Below are positions 26,440 through 35,961 of a stretch of DNA of 64,000 bases, in pieces. The notes under the pieces were generated by a model. It saw nothing but the letters and a program-made list of their open reading frames with translations, was not told the DNA's origin and made no database searches. Position numbers and translations under genes: made by a program. The DNA comes from Candidatus Delongbacteria bacterium (GTDB taxonomy: Bacteria; CAIWAD01). Location: contig JACKCN010000007.1 in NCBI GenBank assembly GCA_020634015.1, forward strand, positions 124,001-188,000. The letters are read 5' to 3'. The stretch's first letter is position 1. Every line of letters starts with the position of its first letter.

Positions 26440-27371
26440 CCCCGGCCTCCCTGACGTTCGCGGAACCAGCGGGCCGTGGCGCGCAGTCCGTCCTCGAAGC
26501 TGACTTCGGGCTGCCAACCCAGCACGGCGCGCGTGTGACGGATGTCGAGGCAGCTGGTGCGCTGCTCGCCCGGGGCCGCCGGACCGAAGCGTTCAGGAGT
26601 GTCCGGCGCCAGCTCGTCACGCAGGATGCGGAACAGGGCCACCACGTCGCGCTCGACCCCGGTGCCCACGTTGCAGGTCAGTTCCTCGCGATCCACGGCC
26701 AGCGCCAACCGACAGGCGCGGGCCACATCGGAAACGTGCACATAGTCGCGGCTCTGCAAACCGTCGCCATTGATCACGGCCGGCTCGCCGGCCAGCAGGC
26801 GCTTGCAGAAGATGGCCACCACGCCCGCTTCGCCGTGGGGATTCTGGCGTGGGCCGTAGACATTGCCGAAACGCAGCACGGTATGGGCCAGCCCGTGCTG
26901 TACCCGGTAGAAGTGCAGGTACTTCTCGAGGCTGAGCTTGGTGATGCCGTAGGGACTCACCGGGCGGCAGTCGGCGTCCTCGGGAGTGGGACGGTGCTCG
27001 GTGTCGCCGTAGATCGCTCCGCCCGTGGAGGCGAAGACCACGCGCCCGACTCCGCTGGCCACGCACTGCTGCAGCAGGTTGAGCGAGCCCAGCACGTTGG
27101 TGCGGGCGTCGGCCACCGGGTCGGCCACGCTGGCGCGCACATCGATCTGGGCCGCCAGGTGGTACATCACGTCAAAGCGTTCACGCTGGAACAGCCCGGC
27201 CAGTTCCGGGTCACCGATGTCGGCACGATGGAACACGGCGGTGCGGGCGATGAACTCCTCCTGCCCCGTGCTCAGATTGTCGACGATGTGTACCTGATGA
27301 CCATCGGCCAGCAGCCCGTCGCAGAGATGGGATCCGATGAAGCCGGCTCCCCCGGTCACGAGAATCTTCAT
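26436..27371 (-). CDS. NAD-dependent sugar-nucleotide epimerase/dehydratase (GalE-like)
   Basis: Extended short-chain dehydrogenase of 311 residues, probably a UDP-hexose 4-epimerase or related enzyme of surface-polysaccharide synthesis. It has the NAD-binding [12 protein letters not shown], the catalytic Ser/Thr region [10 protein letters not shown], the Tyr-Lys pair in [13 protein letters not shown], and [12 protein letters not shown] with [10 protein letters not shown], typical of the family. The exact sugar is not readable. It is coupled at both ends: ATGA overlap with purD upstream and GTGA overlap with the sigma-54 activator downstream, an unusual pairing. Confidence 0.9.
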   Translation of the reverse strand: MKILVTGGAGFIGSHLCDGLLADGHQVHIVDNLSTGQEEFIARTAVFHRADIGDPELAGLFQRERFDVMYHLAAQIDVRASVADPVADARTNVLGSLNLLQQCVASGVGRVVFASTGGAIYGDTEHRPTPEDADCRPVSPYGITKLSLEKYLHFYRVQHGLAHTVLRFGNVYGPRQNPHGEAGVVAIFCKRLLAGEPAVINGDGLQSRDYVHVSDVARACRLALAVDREELTCNVGTGVERDVVALFRILRDELAPDTPERFGPAAPGEQRTSCLDIRHTRAVLGWQPEVSFEDGLRATARWFRERQGGRG

Positions 27372-28684
27372 GACGTGTGTTCCTCACTGGCCGCGCTTGC
27401 GGCGATGTCGCGTCGATGCTGCATGCCGGCGAAACCCGTGCCGGCCAGGGCCGTGTAGACCTGCGTGCGGGCCTGGCCCAGGCTGGGGGCACGGGCCATC
27501 AGCGAATAGACCCGCCCACCCGCGGTCACCAGGCGGCCGTCGGGATCGAGGGCCACCCCCGCGCAGAACACCTGCACCGGGTCCAGACCGGCCAAGCCAT
27601 GGATCGGCAGCCCGGTGGGGCTGGGGCCAGGATAGCCCTCGCTGGCCGCGACCACGCAGACCGCGCTGCCCGGCCATGAGTCGGGGCAATGCCAGTCGGC
27701 CAGGCCCTGGCCGCTGCCCACCCGCCAGGCCAGGGCCAGCAGGTCTTCTTCCAGCAGGGGCAGCACGACCTGGGTCTCCGGGTCGCCAAAGCGGCAGTTG
27801 TATTCGATCACCCGGGGCCCATCCTCGCAGAGCATCAGGCCGATGAAGAGCAGGCCCTGGAAGGGACAGCCTTCGGCGGCCATGCCACTCAGGGTGGGTT
27901 TGAGAATGGTTTCCACGATCCGGGAGCGCAGGGCCGGAGTGGCCAGCGGCGAAGGGGCGAAGGCACCCATGCCGCCCGTATTGGGGCCCGTGTCGTTCTC
28001 GCCCACTCGCTTGTGGTCCTGGGCGGGGGCCAGAATGTGAGCGCGTGTGCCGTCGCAGAGTGCGAAGAAACTCAGCTCGGGGCCCTCGAGGCGGCGTTCG
28101 ATGACCACCTCGCGCCCCGCGTTGCCGAAGCTGGCGCCGCTGAGCATGCCACGTACCGTCTCACGGGCGTCGTTCAGGCTGCCGGGCAGCACCACGCCCT
28201 TGCCGGCGGCCAGGCCATCGGCCTTGATCACCACAGGCCAGGGCGCGTTCTCCAACCAGGCGCAGGCGGTCTCGGGATCGGTGAAGCGTTCATGCTCGGC
28301 GGTGGGAATGTCATGGCGGGCCATGAAGGCCTTGGCCCAGGCCTTGCTGCCTTCGAGGCGGGCGGCGGCGCGCGAGGGGCCGAACACGTGCAGACCCCGG
28401 GTCCGCAACTCGTCGGCCAGACCCTCCACGAGAGGTTGCTCGGGACCGATCAGCACCAGATCGACGCCCGAGTTGTGACACCAGGCGGCCAGTTGCTCCG
28501 GTTCGGCGGCACCGGGACCCTGGATGCGTTCGCCCCAAGGTCCCATGCCCGGGTTGCCGGGCAGGATGAAGAGTCTGGCCAGCAGCGGGCTCTGCTGCAG
28601 TTTCCAGGCCATGGCCGCCTCGCGGCCACCCGACCCGATCAGCAGGCAGGTCAGGCTGTGTGGGGCGGGCATCGAGTCGATCAC
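27368..28684 (-). CDS. purD: Phosphoribosylamine-glycine ligase (GAR synthetase)
   Basis: Second step of de novo purine synthesis, joining phosphoribosylamine and glycine with ATP. The 438 residues contain the N-terminal LLIGSGGREAAMAWKL, an ATP-grasp fold with PVVIKADGLAAGKGVVLP, TGPNTGGMGAF, GLLFIGLMLCEDGP and EYNCRFGDPETQ. The GTG at 28684 is preceded by GGGAGAG, so I keep it; an ATG four codons in is the alternative. It is coupled to the epimerase gene by ATGA. No other pur genes are nearby. Confidence 0.96.
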   Translation of the reverse strand: MIDSMPAPHSLTCLLIGSGGREAAMAWKLQQSPLLARLFILPGNPGMGPWGERIQGPGAAEPEQLAAWCHNSGVDLVLIGPEQPLVEGLADELRTRGLHVFGPSRAAARLEGSKAWAKAFMARHDIPTAEHERFTDPETACAWLENAPWPVVIKADGLAAGKGVVLPGSLNDARETVRGMLSGASFGNAGREVVIERRLEGPELSFFALCDGTRAHILAPAQDHKRVGENDTGPNTGGMGAFAPSPLATPALRSRIVETILKPTLSGMAAEGCPFQGLLFIGLMLCEDGPRVIEYNCRFGDPETQVVLPLLEEDLLALAWRVGSGQGLADWHCPDSWPGSAVCVVAASEGYPGPSPTGLPIHGLAGLDPVQVFCAGVALDPDGRLVTAGGRVYSLMARAPSLGQARTQVYTALAGTGFAGMQHRRDIAASAASEEHTS

Positions 28685-28766
28685 GAAGTCTCTCCCGTCT
28701 GGGCAGAGGGTCCGGCAGACCCGACCGACTCCCAGGAGTGTGCCGGCCAGCGGGCCCGATGGGCGC

Positions 28767-29444
28767 TCAGTCCTGCTTGGGTGGCTCGAGGAACTTTCGC
28801 GGGCTCTTCAGCACTTCCTCGAATTCCGGTTGCTCGTGCAGGGTCTTGAAGAGCTGGTCCTTGCGGAAGATGCCGTAGCCTTCCTCGAAGCGCTTCTTGA
28901 TGGTGCGACTGCCCAGCAGGGCCATCGCCAGCCAGGGAAAGGCCTTGTCATACTCTTCGAGGCGATCGAAGACCTGGGCCCGCTCGAAGGCGTAGATATG
29001 GGGTTCCAGCGTGTAGCGCCGTTCCATGAAATCAAGAATGCGCAGGGCTTCGGCCGTGGCGGTACGCTTGATCAGCAGCTGCACATAGGTCGTGGTCGTG
29101 TGTTTCATCGACTTGCTGTCGCGCCGCGTGCGCGTCGAGTCGTCGACCTTGAAGGGCCGGAAGTAGGCTTCGCGTGCCCGTTCGTACATGCCCTTGCGCT
29201 CGGCGATGATCAGCTCGAGCAGGCAGACGCGCCAGTGATCCTTGAGGACCAGGAATGGCTCAAGTTCCTTGGCCAGCACGGAGGGCTTTTCCGTGAAAGC
29301 CACCTTCTCGAGCTGGGAGGCCACACCCTTGTCGAACCGGGCCAGCAACTTCTTCATCTCTGCCGTGTCCGGGTGCTCGGGAGTGCCGTTGCTGAGCGCC
29401 CAGGTCCACCAGCCTTTGGCGGCCGCTTCCGTGGCGGTGCTCAT
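28767..29444 (-). CDS. Protein of unknown function, helical
   Basis: I do not recognise this 225-residue soluble protein. It is mostly charged and helical in character, with a TPR-like periodicity (AEALRILDFMERRYTL, FERAQVFDRLEEYDKAFPWLAMAL) and no signal peptide. The ATG at 29444 has AAGGAG 8 nt upstream; the open frame extends further but without a ribosome-binding site. It is 95 nt downstream of uvrB on the same strand, so cotranscription is possible. Confidence 0.7.
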   Translation of the reverse strand: MSTATEAAAKGWWTWALSNGTPEHPDTAEMKKLLARFDKGVASQLEKVAFTEKPSVLAKELEPFLVLKDHWRVCLLELIIAERKGMYERAREAYFRPFKVDDSTRTRRDSKSMKHTTTTYVQLLIKRTATAEALRILDFMERRYTLEPHIYAFERAQVFDRLEEYDKAFPWLAMALLGSRTIKKRFEEGYGIFRKDQLFKTLHEQPEFEEVLKSPRKFLEPPKQD

Positions 29445-29538
29445 GGATGATCTCCTTGTTTGGATCGACCGTACACGCTGTGCGGACGGTCGTGAATCCC
29501 GTGTGGCCGTGCGACATCCGTCCCCGGCCACTCCCGAC

Positions 29539-31662
29539 TCAACGCCCCCCGGGGGGCTTCATCCGTTTCAGTTTGCGCACCGCTTCCCCGGCCTGACGCC
29601 GGTTGCGGCTCTTGCTCTGTTCGCGGCTTTCGTTCTGGGGGCGAAAGGCCTTTTCGCCCTCCGTCCCTTCCAGTTCCAGCAGACGATCTCTCAATTCGGC
29701 CGCCCGTTCGAAGTCCAGGGCGGCGGCGGCGCTCTCCATCAGCGAGCGCAGCACATCGGTATCCTCGACGGCCTTCTCCCAGGGCGCCATCCCCTCGGCC
29801 ACCTGGGCCGCGCGTTCGGCGCTGCGGTTCCAGGCTTCCAGCCGACGGGCCTCATCCAGCACGGTGGTCGAGGCCAGCACTTCGTGTGAGGACTTGCGCA
29901 CCGTGCGTGGCACGATGCCGTGGCGCGTGTTGTACTCCGCCTGCATCGCCCGGCGTGTCTCGGTCACCTCCAGCACCCGGGCCATGGCGTCCGAGATCCG
30001 GTCGCCGTAGAACAGCACGCGGCCGTGGACGTTGCGCGCGGCACGTCCCACGATCTGGAACAGGCTGCGGGCGCTGCGCAGGAAACCTTCCTTGTCCGCA
30101 TCCAGCACGGCCACCAGCCCGACCTCGGGCAGGTCCAGACCCTCGCGCAGCAGGTTGATGCCCACCAGCACGTCAAACTCGCCCAGACGCAGGGCCCGCA
30201 GCAATTCCACGCGCTTGAGGCTCTCGATGTCGCTGTGCAGATAGCGCACGCGAATCCCCAGCCTCGCCAGATAGGTGCTCAGGTCCTCCGCCATCCGCTT
30301 GGTCAGCGTGGTCACCAGCACGCGCTCGTCACGCGCGATGCAGGCACGGGCTTCCTCGACCAGGTCCTCGATCTGTCCCTTGCTGGGCCGAACCGTGATC
30401 TCGGGGTCCAGCAGCCCGGTGGGCCGCAGCACCTGCTCCACCACCTGTCCTCCGCAGCGCTCCAGCTCGTAGTCGCCCGGAGTGGCCGAGAGGAACAGGG
30501 TCTGGGGGCAGAGTTCCACGAACTCCTCGAAGCGCAACGGTCGGTTGTCCAGCGCGCTGGGCAGGCGGAAGCCGTGATCCACGAGCGTCTGCTTGCGGTT
30601 GCGGTCCCCGTTGAACATCGCCCGCACCTGCGGGATGGTGGCGTGACTCTCGTCGATCACCACCAGCATGTCCTCGGGGAAATAGTCCAGCAGGCAGTAG
30701 GGACGTGTGCCCGCTTCGCGTGCGTCCATGTGCCGGCTGTAGTTCTCGATGCCGCTGCAGTACCCGATCTCCTGCAGCATTTCCAGGTCGAAGCGTGTGC
30801 GCTGACGCAGGCGCAGGGCTTCCAGGGGCTTGTGGGCCTCCTCGAGGGCCTTGACCTGCTCTTCCAGTTCGGCCTCGATCGTGAGCACGGCGCGTTCGAT
30901 GCCCGGCTGGGTGGTCACGAAGTGCTTGGCCGGGTAGATCAGGCTGGCATCCTTTTCCGCCAGCGTGTCCCCGCTGAGGGGGTGGATCTCGCGGATCGAC
31001 TCCACCTCGTCGCCGAAGGTGTCGATGCGGATCGCCGTCTCCTCGTAGGCGGGCTGGACCTCGATCACGTCCCCGCGCACCCTGAAGGTGCCCCGTTCCA
31101 GCTGGGACCCCGCGCGCACGTAGTGGATGTCCACCAGCTTGCGCAGAAAATCCTCGCGGTCGAAGGGCTGGCCCACTTCGGCCACCGCCATCCGGGCCTT
31201 GTAGTCCTGGGGGCGCCCCAGTCCGTAGATCGAACTGACGCTGCCCACGATGATCACGTCCCGGCGCTCCAGCAGCGAGCTGGTGGCTTTCAGCCTCAGG
31301 CGGTCGATCTCCGAATTGATCGATGCGTCCTTCTCGATGAAGGTGTCGCTGCCCGGGACATAGGCTTCCGGCTGGTAGTAGTCGTAATAGCTGATGAAGA
31401 ATTCGACGGCGTTGGAAGGGAAAAATGCCTTCAGTTCGCCGTAAAGCTGGGCAGCCAGAGTCTTGTTGTGTGACAGCACCAGGGTCGGTCGCCCCAGCCG
31501 CTGGATCACATGGGACATGGTGAAGGTCTTGCCACTGCCGGTGACTCCCAGCAGGACCTGAGCGTCTTCGCCGGCCTGGAAGCCCTTCACCAGTGTCTCG
31601 ATGGCCTCGCCCTGATCCCCCTGGGGGACGAACTCCGTCTCCAGCTTGAACTGACCGCTCAT
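29539..31662 (-). CDS. uvrB: UvrABC system protein B
   Basis: DNA-damage verification helicase of nucleotide excision repair, 707 residues. It has Walker A GVTGSGKT, the YYDYYQPEAYVPG beta-hairpin segment, LVVIDESHATIP, helicase motif VI region QIVGRAARN, and a C-terminal UVR domain (LDFERAAELRDRLLELE) that binds UvrA/UvrC. A basic tail rich in Arg/Lys ends the protein. The ATG at 31662 has GGAGG 4 nt before it. The promoter TTTG-N20-TACCTTC lies about 92 nt upstream. Confidence 0.98.
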   Translation of the reverse strand: MSGQFKLETEFVPQGDQGEAIETLVKGFQAGEDAQVLLGVTGSGKTFTMSHVIQRLGRPTLVLSHNKTLAAQLYGELKAFFPSNAVEFFISYYDYYQPEAYVPGSDTFIEKDASINSEIDRLRLKATSSLLERRDVIIVGSVSSIYGLGRPQDYKARMAVAEVGQPFDREDFLRKLVDIHYVRAGSQLERGTFRVRGDVIEVQPAYEETAIRIDTFGDEVESIREIHPLSGDTLAEKDASLIYPAKHFVTTQPGIERAVLTIEAELEEQVKALEEAHKPLEALRLRQRTRFDLEMLQEIGYCSGIENYSRHMDAREAGTRPYCLLDYFPEDMLVVIDESHATIPQVRAMFNGDRNRKQTLVDHGFRLPSALDNRPLRFEEFVELCPQTLFLSATPGDYELERCGGQVVEQVLRPTGLLDPEITVRPSKGQIEDLVEEARACIARDERVLVTTLTKRMAEDLSTYLARLGIRVRYLHSDIESLKRVELLRALRLGEFDVLVGINLLREGLDLPEVGLVAVLDADKEGFLRSARSLFQIVGRAARNVHGRVLFYGDRISDAMARVLEVTETRRAMQAEYNTRHGIVPRTVRKSSHEVLASTTVLDEARRLEAWNRSAERAAQVAEGMAPWEKAVEDTDVLRSLMESAAAALDFERAAELRDRLLELEGTEGEKAFRPQNESREQSKSRNRRQAGEAVRKLKRMKPPGGR

Positions 31663-31753
31663 TCGCCTCCACCGGAGTCCTGCCCTGCAGGGTCGGGGTG
31701 CCGGATCACGCACGCGGGCGTTTCCTTGGCACGGAGCCCTGGATTGAAGCGCT

Positions 31754-31784
31754 GAAGGTACCGTTCGGCCGGAATTTCCGCAAA
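31754..31784 (-). promoter_or_regulatory. Promoter of uvrB
   Basis: TTTG on the minus strand (31781-31784), exactly 20 nt, TACCTTC (31754-31760). Same layout as the PTS-IIA and VOC promoters. Confidence 0.65.
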
Positions 31785-31820
31785 TTCAGCCCTTTGCGGC
31801 AGGGGCGGAGCGAGGGGCGT

Positions 31821-32471
31821 TCAGGGAGTGCTGCCCAATCGGCCAGAATCCCAGAGTCCGTCCTGACAGGGCAGGACACGCCCGCCGAACACACAGGGGC
31901 GGACTTCCTTGAGAAACTCGACCCACTTGATCAGGATGCCCTGCGAGGGTTCGGAGCCCGAGAGGTAGATGTTGACCGAATAGAAGTTGTCCATTCCCTG
32001 CAGCATCAGCTGGACCACGGCGCGGGTATCCACGGGATTGTCGGAGGGGCAGTCATAGACCGTGATCCGGCGAGGCGCATCCAGGTCCTCGCGCAGCCAG
32101 TCGGTCGCGCTGGCACCGGGGCACTGCTCGCGCAGCGTATCGAGAAAGTGGGCGCGAGCCCGCGAGATGTCCGTGCGCCAACTGGAATGGAACACGAAGA
32201 CCTCCGCCGCGTCGGCCCAGCGATCCAGCTCGTCCTGGGTGCGCCCGAGCTCGATCAGTTCGACGTGGGTATCCTGATTGGCATCCCGGTTGACCACCGT
32301 CCAGCCTTCGGTCTCAGGAAAGGCCAGATCGATCCGCTCGATGCGGTCGGGCACCCGGCGTACGGCCTCGCGGGAGTCGTGCGGGCTGGGATTGACCGGA
32401 GTCGGGTCCAGAACCGGGCTCTCGGCGCCAGCGACCAGCGCGGACAGGCACAGTGCAAGCAGACTGTTCAT
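31821..32471 (-). CDS. Exported protein of unknown function
   Basis: A 216-residue protein with a short signal peptide (LLALCLSALVAGAES) and no family I recognise. The mature part is acidic and mixed alpha/beta in look, with FVFHSSWRTDISRARAHFLDTL and ITVYDCPSDNP stretches and four Cys, which may form disulfides in the periplasm. Its ATG overlaps the stop of the PLD gene (ATGA), so it probably works with that secreted phospholipase-D protein. Confidence 0.65.
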   Translation of the reverse strand: MNSLLALCLSALVAGAESPVLDPTPVNPSPHDSREAVRRVPDRIERIDLAFPETEGWTVVNRDANQDTHVELIELGRTQDELDRWADAAEVFVFHSSWRTDISRARAHFLDTLREQCPGASATDWLREDLDAPRRITVYDCPSDNPVDTRAVVQLMLQGMDNFYSVNIYLSGSEPSQGILIKWVEFLKEVRPCVFGGRVLPCQDGLWDSGRLGSTP

Positions 32472-33664
32472 GGGCTCACCGGCAGGGCGGTTGTCCAGTC
32501 ACCCGTCCAGGAGCGTTCGAAGACCGATTCCAGCTGTCCCGGAACCTGTCCGCCTTCAAGCACCAGCCCCAGGTTGCGGCTGCTGTGGAAATAGTCGCGT
32601 TCCCAGTTGGAGCTGCCCAACCAGGCATTCTTCGAGTCGGTGACCATGTACTTGCAGTGCTCCACTCGCGAAAAGGGAATCGCGCCACCCGAATGGGCCG
32701 GTACCCGTGAGACGCGCACCTCCACCCCGGGCAGGCTGTCCAGACTGCGCAACCAGGGCAACTGGGTCGGTTTGAGGCTCCAGTCGCTGACCAGCAGGCG
32801 CACGCGCAGCTGACGCTGGGCGGCATGGCGCAGGGCGCGGTCGAGGGTGTCCCAGTACTCACCATCCCTGGATTCCAGGCCGTAGGTCAGTACCTGGACA
32901 TCCACGGATTCTTCGGCTTCCTCGATCAGGCGCACGATCTGGTAGCCATTCCAGAGGCGACGGGTGGGCAGGTATTCGAGAGGCGAACTGACGGGCGTGA
33001 CCCGCGTGTGGTCGATGACCACGGGGAAGGGATCGGGATACTCGTCCACCAGAGCTTCGGCGGAGGCACGGTCGGGGCTGTCGCAGAGTGCCCAGTCCAG
33101 ATTGAAGAGGCGCTGGATCCAGCCGCCCGTGAACTCGTCGTCGACCACCAGGCCCAGCTCGTGGATCTGGCTGAGGGCGCGCCAGTCCCAGTTGGCGCTG
33201 CCCACATAGGCCCTGCGGGAATCGGCCAGCATGAACTTGGCGTGCTGCACTCCTCCGTCCAGACGCTTCAGGTCCAGGACGGCGGTCTGGATTCCCTTGA
33301 CCCTGCCCAGCCGGTCAACGGTTTGCGGGTACGTATCGAGGAAGACCCGGTCGACCAGGATGCGCACCGCGACACCGCGCGCCGCGGCCGCCTCGACGGC
33401 CTGCAGGACCGGGGTCAGGCTCTGGCGCCCGGCCTCGTTGCCCGGGGGTTCCAGCTCGCCGTCGGCGATGTAGAACTGTTCGATGTCCAGAGTCTCGCGG
33501 GCTCCGTTGATCAGCTCGAGCCAGGCGGTCTGGGTCGCGCGCAGGCCGGGCTCGCCGATCCGGGTTTCCAGCGGCACGCTCTCGACCAGTTCCAGGCTGG
33601 ACGCGAACGCGGGTAGCGACAGGGCGCTCATCAGCAGCCAGGCCCAGAGGCCGGAATACGTCAT
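32468..33664 (-). CDS. Secreted phospholipase D superfamily protein, PLD3/PLD4-like
   Basis: A 398-residue exported protein with a signal peptide (LLMSALSLPAFA). It carries two HKD-type half-sites: QHAKFMLAD with VGSANWDWRALSQ in the first half, and EHCKYMVTD with LGSSNWERDYF in the second. Both keep His, Lys and Asp. The GSANxDWRxLxQ and GSSNW wording resembles the PLD3/PLD4/vaccinia K4 group, whose animal members are 5' exonucleases, more than cardiolipin synthases. Substrate (nucleic acid or phospholipid) is undecided. It is coupled to the VOC gene upstream (TGATG) and the unknown exported gene downstream (ATGA). Confidence 0.87.
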   Translation of the reverse strand: MTYSGLWAWLLMSALSLPAFASSLELVESVPLETRIGEPGLRATQTAWLELINGARETLDIEQFYIADGELEPPGNEAGRQSLTPVLQAVEAAAARGVAVRILVDRVFLDTYPQTVDRLGRVKGIQTAVLDLKRLDGGVQHAKFMLADSRRAYVGSANWDWRALSQIHELGLVVDDEFTGGWIQRLFNLDWALCDSPDRASAEALVDEYPDPFPVVIDHTRVTPVSSPLEYLPTRRLWNGYQIVRLIEEAEESVDVQVLTYGLESRDGEYWDTLDRALRHAAQRQLRVRLLVSDWSLKPTQLPWLRSLDSLPGVEVRVSRVPAHSGGAIPFSRVEHCKYMVTDSKNAWLGSSNWERDYFHSSRNLGLVLEGGQVPGQLESVFERSWTGDWTTALPVSP

Positions 33665-34023
33665 CAGGTTCCTTCTCCGCCGTCGGCACAGCGGTGCCAG
33701 AGAATCAGTGTGTTGCCTGAAGGATCAAGGACCGTGGCGGCCTGGATCGCCCCCGGCTTGGATGCGAGGGCCGGATCCGGTTCTACCAGCAGTTCGCCGC
33801 CCTGTTCCACCACCCGGTCAATGGCGGCCGGCAGATCGGGGCAGCAGAAGGAGAGCGCGGGGGCGTCCCCGTACTCCCGGGGAAGCAGGGCGATGCGCAG
33901 TTCCCCGAAACTGAGCTGGCAGAAGCGTGGACTTTCCAACCGCACTTCGGCCCCCAGATTGAGGTAGAAATCCCGCGTGCGTTCCATGTCATCCACATAG
34001 AGGATCGTTTCAACCAGTTCCAT
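33664..34023 (-). CDS. VOC (glyoxalase/bleomycin-resistance) fold protein
   Basis: A small metal-binding-fold protein of 119 residues, one vicinal-oxygen-chelate unit pair: ETILYVDDMERTRDFYLNLG at the start and ATVLDPSGNTLILW at the end. Many relatives are lyases, dioxygenases or drug-binding proteins; the activity is not predictable. The ATG at 34023 has AGGGAC upstream. The frame is open further 5', but that segment crosses the divergent promoter region. It is transcribed from TTTG-N20-TACCTTG and coupled to the PLD gene. Confidence 0.82.
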   Translation of the reverse strand: MELVETILYVDDMERTRDFYLNLGAEVRLESPRFCQLSFGELRIALLPREYGDAPALSFCCPDLPAAIDRVVEQGGELLVEPDPALASKPGAIQAATVLDPSGNTLILWHRCADGGEGT

Positions 34024-34084
34024 CGCCGTCCCTTTCCTTGTGACGCACCGGCTCCTGCCCGTGGAGCCCGCCGACCGAGGCGCG

Positions 34085-34115
34085 CAAGGTAGGGATCGGG
34101 GCGGGTTGCGACAAA
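34085..34115 (-). promoter_or_regulatory. Promoter of the VOC/PLD operon
   Basis: TTTG on the minus strand (34112-34115), 20 nt, TACCTTG (34085-34091), about 62 nt before the ATG. On the plus strand, TAAGTTG at 34177-34183 may serve the divergent ggt operon, but it has no clear -33 TTTG. Confidence 0.65.
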
Positions 34116-34272
34116 GTCCGCCTCCACACTCGACCCCTCGCGCGGGTCGCGCGGCGGGCAATAAAGCCGGAATCCCTAAGTTGGCGGCCTGCCAGGACGA
34201 GGCGTGGGCGGTCCGGGAGTCGCTCTTCCGATCCACGCCCCTCCCGAATCCGCCCGCTGAGAAAGGTGAAGC

Positions 34273-35961
34273 ATGTCCCGATCAAGAATCCGCGCTCTGC
34301 TCTGTTCCCTGCTGTTGTCAATCCCCCTGCTCGTCCCGAGGCTGCAGGCGGCCCGCGCGATGGTGGTCTCGGCACATCCGCTGGCCTCGGAAGTCGGCCT
34401 GCAGGTCATCGCCGAGGGCGGCAGCGCGGCGGACGCGGCGGTGGCGGCGTTGTGCGTGCTGAATGTGGTGGAACCCCACGCCTCCGGACTGGGCGGTGGC
34501 GGCTTCGCCTTGTGGCGGGGCGCGAATGGATACCCCGAGTGCATCGATTACCGCGAAGTCGCACCCGCGGGCCTGGACACCACCGTGTATTACGACCCGG
34601 CCGACAGCCTGCACCTCGCGCGGATCGGGGGAGGACCGACGGTGGGCGTGCCCGCGACGGCCCTGGGTCTGCACCGCCTCTGGCAGCGCCACGGACGCCT
34701 GCCGATCTCGCGCCTGCTGCAGCCCGCGATCGATCTGGCCCGCCGGGGCTATCCGGTGAGCGAGGCTCTGGCCACCCAGATCACCGAGCACATGGAAGGC
34801 ATTCTCGAGGACGAGCAACTGAGCACACTGTTCCTCATGGACGGTCTGCCGCCCAGCCCGGGTGACACCCTGCACAACGAGCCGCTGGCGCTTGTGTTCG
34901 AAGACCTGGTGCGCCAGGGGCTGGATTCCTTTCCCGCCAGCCAGGGCGCGGCGCTGGCCGCCACGGTGCAGGCCGCGGGTGGCTGGATCACCGCCGCGGA
35001 CCTCGAGAACTATCAGGTGCTGATCCGTGAGCCGCTGCGCTCAAGTTATCGCGGAATGGAACTGCTCAGTCCGCCGCCGCCCGCCACCGGCGGCCTGGCC
35101 CTGATGGAATGCCTCAACATTCTCGAACCCGTGGACCTGAACTCCCTGGATGAGGTCCAGTGGCGACACCTGTTCTGCGAGGCTCACAAGAAGGCCGCCC
35201 GTGATCGCAGCGCGCGCGCCGGGGACCCGGCTTTCTACACGACTCCGCTGGATTCGCTGCTGGACAAGACCCTGGCCCGCCGTGTGCTGGACCAGATCCA
35301 TCCCGATGGAGTACACGGCACCTGGCCCGCCCTGGGCAGTCAGTCCTATGGAGAACGCGCAGCCAGCCTGCCCGTGCACGGCGAGGTCTTTCCGCCCAAG
35401 GATCACGGCAACACGACTCACATCAGCATCTGGGACGAGCAGGGCAACCTGCTGAGCCTGACCCAGAGCATCAATTACTTCTTCGGCAGCGGGCTGATCG
35501 TCAACGGGTATCTGCTCAACAACCAGATGAGTGATTTCTCCTTCGAGACCGATGACCCGCTCAACCGCCCGGCTCCCGGAAAACGCCCGCGCAGCAGCAT
35601 GGCGCCGCTGATCGGCCTGCGCGAGGGCCAGCCCGTGCTCTGTCTGGGCACACCCGGTGGGCCGCGGATTCCCGGTGCCATGGAACAGATCCTGATCAAT
35701 CACATCGATTTCGGCATGAGTCTGCAGCAGGCGATCGACGCCCCGCGCATGCACCCGATGGGCCTGACCCTGGTGCACGAGACCCGGCTGGCGCCGGAGC
35801 TCATCGCTGCCCTCGCGGATCTGGGTTACAAGCCCTATCCCTATGGGGACTTCAATTCCTATTTCGGCGGGGCACACGGCATCGCGCGGGCCGCCGACGG
35901 CACCCTCGAAGGTGGCGCCGATCCTCGACGCGGTGGCCAGGTGGCCGGGTACGACCGTTGA
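34273..35961 (+). CDS. ggt: Gamma-glutamyltransferase/transpeptidase
   Basis: N-terminal-nucleophile hydrolase moving or hydrolysing gamma-glutamyl groups, exported by a signal peptide (ALLCSLLLSIPLLVPRLQA). The 562 residues include the MVVSAHPLAS and GLGGGGFALW substrate regions and the autocleavage site: in GNTTHISI the second Thr is the expected nucleophile that starts the small subunit. Gly-Gly motifs near the end (TPGGPRIPGAM) fit the family. CapD, which handles poly-gamma-glutamate capsule in Bacillus anthracis, is in this family, which matters because the next gene is a poly-gamma-glutamate system protein. It overlaps that gene as TTGA. Confidence 0.94.
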   Translation: MSRSRIRALLCSLLLSIPLLVPRLQAARAMVVSAHPLASEVGLQVIAEGGSAADAAVAALCVLNVVEPHASGLGGGGFALWRGANGYPECIDYREVAPAGLDTTVYYDPADSLHLARIGGGPTVGVPATALGLHRLWQRHGRLPISRLLQPAIDLARRGYPVSEALATQITEHMEGILEDEQLSTLFLMDGLPPSPGDTLHNEPLALVFEDLVRQGLDSFPASQGAALAATVQAAGGWITAADLENYQVLIREPLRSSYRGMELLSPPPPATGGLALMECLNILEPVDLNSLDEVQWRHLFCEAHKKAARDRSARAGDPAFYTTPLDSLLDKTLARRVLDQIHPDGVHGTWPALGSQSYGERAASLPVHGEVFPPKDHGNTTHISIWDEQGNLLSLTQSINYFFGSGLIVNGYLLNNQMSDFSFETDDPLNRPAPGKRPRSSMAPLIGLREGQPVLCLGTPGGPRIPGAMEQILINHIDFGMSLQQAIDAPRMHPMGLTLVHETRLAPELIAALADLGYKPYPYGDFNSYFGGAHGIARAADGTLEGGADPRRGGQVAGYDR

